A program made the translations under genes and the position numbers. From an uncultured Clostridia bacterium (lineage in GTDB: Bacteria; Bacillota; Clostridia; Christensenellales; UBA1242): DNA of 64,000 bases. Shown here one piece after another: positions 36,301 to 43,363 of the stretch. Under the pieces are notes generated by a model, which saw nothing but the letters and a program-made list of their open reading frames with translations, did no database searches and was not told the DNA's origin. The stretch is taken from positions 48,987-112,986 of the forward strand of contig CALVMV010000005.1 of NCBI GenBank assembly GCA_944349375.1, written 5' to 3'. Within the stretch, counting starts at the first letter, position 1. The number at the start of each line of letters is the position of its first letter.

Positions 36301-36786
36301 TTATTTTTCAGAATCTTCTTCTTTAATTTCATCTATAATTTGTTCTAGTAATTCTTTGTTGGCACCTTTAACATATTTAGCAAAGGCTTCAATATCTTTA
36401 ATGTTTCTTGTTTTAATTATAGCTTTTTCAAGGGCTCTTATATTTGCTCCTCTTACTACCCATGCAAACATTAAAATTGAGCGCGAATCTTCGCTATCAA
36501 TGATTGATTTTTCAAGACTTTCTATATCACAATTTCTATATTGTTGAGCAAAAGAAATTTTATATTTATTTGATTGTGGATTTGAATCATTGATTATAAC
36601 TTGTTCAAGCTTTTTAATATTTGCACCTTTAACATTTACAAAAAATTCATAACAAAGGTCTGCTCTACCAGTTGCAATAATTGCTGGTTCTATAACTTCA
36701 TCTAAGTAATGAGAGCCTTCTGGTAAACTTTTTAAAATTGTTATTAAGTCTTCTTTTTTTATATTTGTCATTTTGTTATTTTCCAT
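36301..36786 (-). CDS. Helical-repeat protein B
   Basis: 161 residues. An N-terminal helical segment (KKEDLITILKSLPEGSHYLDE) is followed by three to four repeats of about 36 residues of the type 'FxxxVKGANIxxLExAIIxTxxxxxI': FFVNVKGANIKKLEQVIIN, RNCDIESLEKSIID, WVVRGANIRALEKAIIKT, YVKGANKELLEQIID. An alpha-solenoid scaffold or binding module is likely. I start at the ATG at 36786, which has GAGGAG 9 nt upstream; the longer frame starts at the -35 element. I recall similar VKGANIxxLExAII repeats from multi-copy gut-Firmicute families without known function. Confidence 0.62.
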   Translation of the reverse strand: MENNKMTNIKKEDLITILKSLPEGSHYLDEVIEPAIIATGRADLCYEFFVNVKGANIKKLEQVIINDSNPQSNKYKISFAQQYRNCDIESLEKSIIDSEDSRSILMFAWVVRGANIRALEKAIIKTRNIKDIEAFAKYVKGANKELLEQIIDEIKEEDSEK

Positions 36787-36808
36787 ATATTTTTTCTCCT
36801 CTACGGCT

Positions 36809-36837
36809 ATGTTAACATATAAAGTCGCTATTGTCAA
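36809..36837 (-). promoter_or_regulatory. Promoter of helical-repeat gene B
   Basis: Minus strand: TTGACA, 17 bp, TAACAT, with TG before the -10 (TATGTTAACAT). It closely matches the promoter of gene A in both boxes and in the surrounding bases. Confidence 0.68.
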
Positions 36838-36843
36838 TATGGA

Positions 36844-36882
36844 AAATAAAAAAAGACTCTACTTTTTTGAATCTTTTTTTTA
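36844..36882 (-). terminator. Terminator after degV
   Basis: Minus strand: AAAAAGATTC / GAGTCTTTTT stem (one G-T pair) with a T-rich tail, located between the degV stop and the next promoter. Confidence 0.65.
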
Positions 36883-36893
36883 TCTATTACCTA

Positions 36894-37721
36894 TCAAAAG
36901 CAAACGATTATTCCTTTTTCAAGGGCATAATATGAGCAAAGGCCTCTTGTTGGCACAACTCTAATTTCTTTAAATTTATAACGATTTTCAACTTCAGATT
37001 TGATTTGTTTTACTTCCTCATCAGCAAAGCAATGTGAAATAATTAATGTTCTATTTTCTATATCTTTAGCTTTTTCTCCAATCATTTGAACCATTTTTGA
37101 AATCGCATTTTTTATTCCAATAGTTTTTTTAGCTATTTTGATTTCTCCATTGTCTGCAACACAAATAGGGCGAATCACAAGAGTGCTAGCGATTAGACCT
37201 GCAAATCTGCTCATTCTTCCATTATTGACTAAATTATCAAATTTTTGCAAAATAAAGAATAAATTTAATTCATCTCTAAATTTGTCAATTTCTTGGGAAA
37301 TTGTTTGAAAATCTTTATTTGATTTGATTAGCTGGACAAGTTTATCTACAATTAAGATTTCTGTTCCGGATACAGCTTTTGAATCAATAACATGGACATT
37401 ATCTTTTTTATCATAAGAATTTTTTGCTACAATTGCCGAATTATAACAGCCTGAAAGTTTTGAAGTGATTGTAACAATAAAAGTATGCTCTGCATTGTCA
37501 AACAATTCCAAAAAACTTTGTGGGGCAGGGCATGCACTAGAAGATTTTTTTGCTTTTTTTAAATCTTCAAGCATTATTTTACAATCTAATTTATCATTGT
37601 CAACATACTCTTTGTCGCCAACATTTATTGTTAAAGGAACAACTGCAAAACCAATATTTTCATTTTTAAGATAGTCGCTTGCTAGTTCTGAGCAACTATC
37701 AACAATAATTTGATATTTCAT
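36894..37721 (-). CDS. DegV-family fatty-acid-binding protein
   Basis: 275 residues. Typical opening YQIIVDSCSELASDYLKN and VVPLTINVGDKEYVD. The lipid-binding Thr/Ser region includes SSACPAPQSFLELF and ITSKLSGCYNSA, then NNGRMSRFAGLI and a 'VIRPI' strand. DegV/FakB proteins present fatty acids to the FakA kinase in Gram-positives for phospholipid synthesis. No fakA is nearby. AAGGAG precedes the ATG. Confidence 0.85.
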   Translation of the reverse strand: MKYQIIVDSCSELASDYLKNENIGFAVVPLTINVGDKEYVDNDKLDCKIMLEDLKKAKKSSSACPAPQSFLELFDNAEHTFIVTITSKLSGCYNSAIVAKNSYDKKDNVHVIDSKAVSGTEILIVDKLVQLIKSNKDFQTISQEIDKFRDELNLFFILQKFDNLVNNGRMSRFAGLIASTLVIRPICVADNGEIKIAKKTIGIKNAISKMVQMIGEKAKDIENRTLIISHCFADEEVKQIKSEVENRYKFKEIRVVPTRGLCSYYALEKGIIVCF

Positions 37722-37866
37722 TTTATCTCCTTATAAATTATAGAAAAGTTAAATTTGAATTATAGTTAAAGATTTTTTATTAGTATAATACAATATGAAA
37801 AAAAATCAAACTAAATTACTCTTAAAAATTTAAAGTTTTTTATTAAAGAATGTTTTTCGACAAATT

Positions 37867-39054
37867 TCATTCTTGAACATGTTTATTTGTGTTAATAAAT
37901 GTATTCATATTTGATGCTAATTCTATTTTGCCAAATTTATTATTTATAATTTCCGTAACTTCAGAAAAATCTTTCTTACTTTCAAAGAAAGATATTTGTT
38001 TTATTCTAGCACTTGTCAAAGATGATGCCCTTAATCTTATAGCTCTTACTGGGTAGTCATAACTCCAAATTTTATCAGCAATAATCATTGCGTTTTTAGC
38101 TAAATCTTTTACTTGGTTTGTAGGAGATATTTTCATGCTTTTATGATATCGTTTTAGTTTATTTGTTTTAATTGATAACGATAAAGTGTTAGCCAAAACA
38201 TCATGCTTTATCATTCTAGAAGAAACCTTTTCAGCTAAAAAAAACACAACTTTTTCAATGTCTTTACGCAAAATTATATCATGTATGGTTGTAGTTCCAT
38301 TTCCGATGCTTTTAGGCGGGGGAAGCAGGTAATAATCACTTACTGAATTTTCTTCTTTTCCAAGCAATGCTTGTTTTAGTTTTAATCCATTTATTCCCAT
38401 TAAATGCTTTAAATAATCATCTTCAAGCTTAACGAATTCTCCAATAGTGTTTATAGATATAGAAGAGAATTTTTTTTCTAATCTTTTTCCTATTCCTACT
38501 ATTGAAGATAAGGGAAGATGGTATGTCATGTTTTTAAAATTTTGCTTATTTATTTCTGTAGTAAAATCAGGCTTTCTTAAATCCGAACCTAGTTTAGCAA
38601 AGATTTTACAGAAAGAAACGCCTACTGATACAGTAAAACCAAATTCTTTTTTTACTCTTTCTCGTATTTCATCAGCAATTTGTTTGCCTGTTTTCTTTAA
38701 ATATTTTAAGCTGTTTGTAACATCTAGCCAACATTCATCTAAGCCCAATGGCTCTACAAAATTGGTATAAGTCAAGTATATTTCATGAAGTTTTAAAGAC
38801 AGCTCTTCATACAAATCGTAATGTGGTGGTAAACAAACTAGCTCAGGGCAGAGAACCTGTGCTTCTCCGATAACCTGACCTGTTTGAACCCCATACTTTT
38901 TTGCAATTTCGTTTTTAGCAAGAATTATGCCTGTTCTTTTTTTAGGATTGCCTGTAACGGCTACTGGCTTGTTTCTAAGCTCAGGTTTGGTAGAACATTC
39001 AACAGAAGCAAAAAAATTATTAACATCTGAATGTAAAATAACTCGTTCTTTCAT
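37867..39054 (-). CDS. dinB: Y-family DNA polymerase (Pol IV, DinB)
   Basis: Translesion polymerase. Catalytic residues are in LHSDVNNFFASVE (first Asp) and LGLDECWLDV (Asp-Glu pair). Helix-hairpin-helix motifs include SSIVGIGKRLEKKFSSI. The little-finger domain follows, and a beta-clamp-binding-like pentapeptide QISFF lies near the C-terminus. At 395 residues it is close to the family length. GGGAG is 12 nt before the ATG. No LexA-type operator is evident. Confidence 0.88.
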   Translation of the reverse strand: MKERVILHSDVNNFFASVECSTKPELRNKPVAVTGNPKKRTGIILAKNEIAKKYGVQTGQVIGEAQVLCPELVCLPPHYDLYEELSLKLHEIYLTYTNFVEPLGLDECWLDVTNSLKYLKKTGKQIADEIRERVKKEFGFTVSVGVSFCKIFAKLGSDLRKPDFTTEINKQNFKNMTYHLPLSSIVGIGKRLEKKFSSISINTIGEFVKLEDDYLKHLMGINGLKLKQALLGKEENSVSDYYLLPPPKSIGNGTTTIHDIILRKDIEKVVFFLAEKVSSRMIKHDVLANTLSLSIKTNKLKRYHKSMKISPTNQVKDLAKNAMIIADKIWSYDYPVRAIRLRASSLTSARIKQISFFESKKDFSEVTEIINNKFGKIELASNMNTFINTNKHVQE

Positions 39055-39104
39055 TTGCCTTTTTTCTCCCTATTATTGTATAATTGCCTATAAGTAGGAA
39101 ATTT

Positions 39105-39989
39105 ATGATAGAAAAGATTAAAATAAAAAATTATTATTGTGATCCAATCGCATTTATTCCACCGCAAGTTACTTCGGTTGAGAGTTGGACGGAAGATGAA
39201 AAGAAATTTTTGCTAGAATATGCTATTGCATTAAATTCGAAAGCGGGCATAAAGGAGCTTTTTTTAGTTAATGATTTTGCTATTGATTTAACAGAATTTT
39301 CTGAAAGATATAACATGAAAATATTTAGTATTATAAGTGCAGAAAATTTGCTTGAAATTCCTTCTTCGCTATTAGTTGGCAACAATCTAATAGTTGAAAT
39401 AAAAAATATAGAAGAAATTGCTGAAAATTTTTTAAGTCAAATAGTCGATTTATCTGCAAAACTAAATTTGCCATTGTTATTGCACTTTGGTAGAGATTTA
39501 AAAAGTTTAGGGAAAATCGAACAAAGATATCACAAGCCACCTGAAAGATTTATTGAAGATTTTGGCTTTTTAGATAGAGAATGCTATCTACTAGGTTGTA
39601 ATTATCTTGATAAAGATGCAATTTCGCTTTTATCAAATTACAATGTAAAATTTATTTTTACTCCTTTGTCTGATGCTGAGCAGGGAAGGGGATTTTTGAA
39701 TTTTAAGTTGTATGAAAATTTAGATTGCTTTTTAGGAAGCGAAATTATGCAAAACATTGATATAATCAAAGAAGCCAATTTTTTAAGGCTTGAGAATAGC
39801 AATTTGTTATGCTCAAATAGTCTTATTCAATTTTCTAATTTTACAAAATTAATTGATAATTCTTTCAATCTGTCAGAAAGTGAAGCAAAAGAGTTGTTGA
39901 CTTCAGAGATAGCAAAAAAGGTTGAAAACTTTGAAGATTTATCTACAAAATTTAGCAAATTGCTTGCTCAAAAAGGACAAAAAAATTAA
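39105..39989 (+). CDS. Amidohydrolase-like protein lacking metal ligands
   Basis: 294 residues. The middle resembles the second half of deaminase-type amidohydrolases: LPLLLHFGRDLKSLG, a barrel strand YLLGCNYLDKDAISLL where relatives have a-H-C-x-x-L, FIFTPLSDAEQGRGF where relatives have P-x-S-N-x-x-x-G-x-G, and DCFLGSE where relatives have x-x-L-G-T-D. The N-terminal HxH motif is missing and the other metal positions are replaced, so it is probably not a classical hydrolase. I start at the ATG at 39105 (TAGGAA upstream). tex follows after 29 nt. Confidence 0.5.
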   Translation: MIEKIKIKNYYCDPIAFIPPQVTSVESWTEDEKKFLLEYAIALNSKAGIKELFLVNDFAIDLTEFSERYNMKIFSIISAENLLEIPSSLLVGNNLIVEIKNIEEIAENFLSQIVDLSAKLNLPLLLHFGRDLKSLGKIEQRYHKPPERFIEDFGFLDRECYLLGCNYLDKDAISLLSNYNVKFIFTPLSDAEQGRGFLNFKLYENLDCFLGSEIMQNIDIIKEANFLRLENSNLLCSNSLIQFSNFTKLIDNSFNLSESEAKELLTSEIAKKVENFEDLSTKFSKLLAQKGQKN

Positions 39990-40018
39990 AATATATTTGA
40001 TTAGTTAAGGAGAAATTT

Positions 40019-42169
40019 ATGGATTTAACATTAGAATTAGCACAAGAATTTGGTATTAAACAAGAATATTCACAAAACCTAATTAATTTGCTTGATGAAG
40101 GTTGCACTATTCCTTTTATTGCTCGTTATAGAAAGGAAATGCATGGAACTTGTGATGACCAAACTATTAGAGCATTTGCAGATAGGCTTAAATATTTAAG
40201 AAATCTTAATGATGAAAAGGCAAAAGTTGAAAAAGCAATCACAGAACAAGGAAAGTGGACTGATGATCTTGCAAAAGCATTAAGCGATGCAAAAACTTTA
40301 ACTGAAGTTGAAGATATTTATAGACCTTACAAGCCAAAGAGAAAAACTAGAGCTTCAGTTGCTATTGCAAAAGGATTGGATCCTCTTGCTGATATTTTGC
40401 TTGCTCAATCAAATAAATTGAAAATTGAAGAAGAAGCTGAAAAGTTTTTAACAGAAGAAGTTACTTCAATAGAAGATGCTATTGCTGGGGCAAAAGATAT
40501 TGTCGCTGAAAGAATTTCTGATAATGCTGAACTTCGAAAGGAACTTAGAACTTTAATCGAAAATAAAGCATTTATTAAATGTGAGCTTTTAGAAAATGAA
40601 AATAGTTTCACATATGAAACATATTCTAATTTTAAACAAGAAATCAAAAATATTCCTAGTCATAGAATATTAGCAATCAATCGTGGTGAAAAAGAAAAAT
40701 GCTTGAAAGTTGATATTGAAATTAACTCAGAATTGACATTAGCTGTTATAAACAAATTTTACAAGAAAGAAAATCCTAACACAGACAAGATTATGGAAGA
40801 AGTTATTCAAGACAGTTATGATAGGCTTTTATTTCCATCACTTGAGCGTGAAGCAAGAGCAAATTTAACTGACAAAGCAAATGAACAAGCTATAAAGATG
40901 TTTGAAGTTAATTTAAAACCTCTTTTAATGGAAGCTCCTTTAAAGAACAATATTATATTAGGATTGGACCCTGCTTATAGAACAGGGTGTAAGATTGCCG
41001 TTATTGATACAAATGGTAATGTTTTAGCAACTACTGTGATTTATCCAACTCCTCCTCAATCAAAAACAGAAGAATCTATTGAAAAGTTAAAAGTTTTGAT
41101 AGAAAAATACAAAGTAGATATAATTTCTATTGGTAATGGTACTGCATCAAAAGAAGCAGAAATATTTGTCGCAGAACTTATTAAACATGTTTCTAGACCT
41201 GTAAGTTATGCTGTAGTTAGTGAAGCTGGTGCTTCAGTGTATTCTGCAAGTAAATTGGGTGCTGAAGAATTTCCTGATTATGATGTTTCTTTAAGGTCGG
41301 CTGTTTCTATTGCTAGAAGATTGCAAGATCCACTAGCTGAACTTATTAAAATTGATGTTAAATCTATTGGGGTTGGGCAGTATCAACATGATATGCCACA
41401 AAATAGATTAACAGAAGTTTTGACAGGGGTGGTAGAAGATTGCGTAAATAGTGTTGGAGTAGATATAAATACAGCTAGTCCAAGTTTATTATCTTATGTT
41501 TCAGGGCTAAACATGTCCATCGCTAAAAACATTGTTGCTTACAGGGCAAAAGTAAAAGGTATTTCAAATAGAGAACAACTTTTAAATGTTCCAAAACTTG
41601 GGCCAAAAGCATACGAACAATGTGCAGGTTTCTTGCGTGTAGTTGGTGGAGATGAAATTTTAGATAACACTGCTGTTCACCCTGAAAGTTATTCTTCTAC
41701 TAGAAAACTACTTAAGATTTTCGATATGACAGAAGAAGATGTAAAGAACGGAAATATTTCTTCTTTACCAAATTTAATTCAACTCAAAGGGGAAGATAAA
41801 GTTGCTAAAGAATGTGAAATAGGTGTTCCAACTCTTACTGATATTGTAAAAGAACTTTTAAAACCTGGTCGTGATATCCGTGAATCTATGCCTAAACCAG
41901 TTTTAAGAAGTGATGTCTTATCAATGGAAGATTTGAAAGAAGGAATGGTTCTCTCGGGCGTTGTTCGTAATGTTATAGACTTTGGTGCTTTTGTAGATAT
42001 CGGTGTTCATCAAGACGGACTTGTTCATATAAGTCAAATTTCTGATGCCTATATCAAACATCCTTCTGAAGTTTTAAAAGTTGGACAAAGGATAGATGTT
42101 AAAGTTCTTTCTGTTGATGTTCAAAAGAAAAGAATTGCCTTAACTATGAAAGGCATTGATAAAGAATAA
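40019..42169 (+). CDS. tex: RNA-binding transcription accessory protein Tex
   Basis: 716-residue Tex. N-terminal helical domain with CTIPFIARYRKEMHG, YqgF/RNase-H-like core (LGLDPAYRTGCKIAVIDTNG), helix-hairpin-helix region (NTASPSLLSYVSGLN, REQLLNVPKLGPKAYEQCAGF), HPESY, and a C-terminal S1 domain (GVVRNVIDFGAFVDIGVHQD). Thought to bind RNA and RNA polymerase. AAGGAG precedes the ATG. The stop lies 20 nt before the mcsA-like gene, so tex may lead the mcs-clpC operon. Confidence 0.94.
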   Translation: MDLTLELAQEFGIKQEYSQNLINLLDEGCTIPFIARYRKEMHGTCDDQTIRAFADRLKYLRNLNDEKAKVEKAITEQGKWTDDLAKALSDAKTLTEVEDIYRPYKPKRKTRASVAIAKGLDPLADILLAQSNKLKIEEEAEKFLTEEVTSIEDAIAGAKDIVAERISDNAELRKELRTLIENKAFIKCELLENENSFTYETYSNFKQEIKNIPSHRILAINRGEKEKCLKVDIEINSELTLAVINKFYKKENPNTDKIMEEVIQDSYDRLLFPSLEREARANLTDKANEQAIKMFEVNLKPLLMEAPLKNNIILGLDPAYRTGCKIAVIDTNGNVLATTVIYPTPPQSKTEESIEKLKVLIEKYKVDIISIGNGTASKEAEIFVAELIKHVSRPVSYAVVSEAGASVYSASKLGAEEFPDYDVSLRSAVSIARRLQDPLAELIKIDVKSIGVGQYQHDMPQNRLTEVLTGVVEDCVNSVGVDINTASPSLLSYVSGLNMSIAKNIVAYRAKVKGISNREQLLNVPKLGPKAYEQCAGFLRVVGGDEILDNTAVHPESYSSTRKLLKIFDMTEEDVKNGNISSLPNLIQLKGEDKVAKECEIGVPTLTDIVKELLKPGRDIRESMPKPVLRSDVLSMEDLKEGMVLSGVVRNVIDFGAFVDIGVHQDGLVHISQISDAYIKHPSEVLKVGQRIDVKVLSVDVQKKRIALTMKGIDKE

Positions 42170-42189
42170 TTTTTTTCAAAGGTGAAAGA

Positions 42190-42363
42190 TTGAATAAATG
42201 TCCATATTGTAATACATCTTTTAATGAAATAAAACAGTCTGGTTTTGTTGGATGCAGTCGTTGCTATCAAGAAATTGATCAGCTAAAAGACTTAGTGCAT
42301 AAGCTTTATGGCGACAAAAAACATACTGGCAAAAAAATAGGAGGGGAAGATGGAAGAGTTTGA
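42190..42363 (+). CDS. mcsA: Mini-McsA, single zinc-finger activator of McsB
   Basis: 57 residues with Cys pairs C4-x2-C7 and C22-x2-C25. The text CPYCNTSFNEIKQSGFVGC, then SRCYQEI, then KLYGDKKHTGK corresponds to the C-terminal zinc finger and 'HxG-K' tail of McsA, which is normally about 150-185 residues with two zinc modules and a UvrB/C-type helix. Here only the last module remains. The start is TTG with AAAGGTG upstream; no in-frame ATG exists. It overlaps mcsB by 14 nt, the classical mcsA-mcsB-clpC order, but no ctsR precedes it. Confidence 0.72.
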   Translation: MNKCPYCNTSFNEIKQSGFVGCSRCYQEIDQLKDLVHKLYGDKKHTGKKIGGEDGRV

Positions 42364-43363
42364 TAAAATAGCCATTTCCTCTCGAATTCGTTTAGCTAGA
42401 AATGTAGATGGACTTAAATTTTATACCAAACTAGATAGTGAAATTGATGCTAGTTATATTACAAACGCAGTCATTAAAACGCTAGAAAAGTTTGAGGTTT
42501 TTTCATACATAAAACTCTCTGATTGTTCGCTTAATGAATGTAATGCTATGTTTGAAAAGCACCTAATAAGTAGGGAACTTATTGAGAATAAAGATATTTC
42601 AGGGCTGGCTATAAGCGAAGATGAAAAAATTATCGTAATGATAAACGAAGAAGATCACATAAGAGAACAATGTATTGAAAATGGTTTTAATTTATATAAA
42701 CCATATCGCAGATTATCTAAAATAGATGATGAAATTTTGGCTTCTTTGCCTATAGCTTTTGACAAAGAACTTGGTTTTATTACTGCATCGCCTTCTAATT
42801 TGGGAACAGGAATGAGAGCTTCCGTTATGCTGTTTTTGCCTGCTTTAGAATTTCAAAATAAAATAAACAATTTGTTTGAAAATGCTAAGTTAAATAAACT
42901 TACCATTAGGGGCTTTTATGGGGAAGGAAGTCGTGCAAAAGGTAGTTTATATCAAATTTCAAATCAGGGTTCTTTGGGCTATAGTGAAGATGAAATTATA
43001 GATAAAGTTAGCCAATTTATATATGATGTTATTGAACAAGAAAAAATTGCCAGAGAAGAAATTGTGCAAACTGAATTTGAAACCATAAAAGATAAAGTGT
43101 TAAGAGCTTATGGTATTTTGACAAATTGTTATAGTTTAAAAGAAGATGAAATGATTGAGTATTTATCTTTAATAAAGTTTGGAGATGCTCTTGAATTTTT
43201 ACAAATTAAAGACAATGAAAAATTTATGAAATTATTTTATGAAGGAACAACTTCAAATCTAAAAGAAATTTTTGATTTTTTTCAAACAAAAAAGGAAAAC
43301 ATCATAAGAGGTGAGTATATATCTAAAGAGATTAAAAATCTCGTTACAAGGAGGGAATTATGA
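42350..43363 (+). CDS. mcsB: Protein arginine kinase McsB
   Basis: Phosphagen-kinase-fold enzyme that phosphorylates arginines of proteins and marks them for ClpCP. ISSRIRLARNVDG (guanidino/ATP loop), INEEDHIREQC, and SNLGTGMRASVMLFLPAL are conserved, as is the late RGFYGEGSRAKGSLYQISNQ loop. The active-site cysteine of the C-P-[TS]-N-L-G-T-G motif is replaced by serine (ASPSNLGTG). 337 residues, slightly shorter than usual. AGGAGGGG precedes the ATG; it overlaps clpC by 4 nt. Confidence 0.9.
   Translation: MEEFDKIAISSRIRLARNVDGLKFYTKLDSEIDASYITNAVIKTLEKFEVFSYIKLSDCSLNECNAMFEKHLISRELIENKDISGLAISEDEKIIVMINEEDHIREQCIENGFNLYKPYRRLSKIDDEILASLPIAFDKELGFITASPSNLGTGMRASVMLFLPALEFQNKINNLFENAKLNKLTIRGFYGEGSRAKGSLYQISNQGSLGYSEDEIIDKVSQFIYDVIEQEKIAREEIVQTEFETIKDKVLRAYGILTNCYSLKEDEMIEYLSLIKFGDALEFLQIKDNEKFMKLFYEGTTSNLKEIFDFFQTKKENIIRGEYISKEIKNLVTRREL

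Noticed and set aside
36787-36837. Longer start (TTG) for helical-repeat gene B
   Set aside because: It begins at the -35 box and runs through the ribosome binding site; the ATG at 36786 is correctly placed.
41500-41560. Frameshift or break in tex near the helix-hairpin-helix region
   Set aside because: The frame is continuous and all motifs are in order to the S1 domain.
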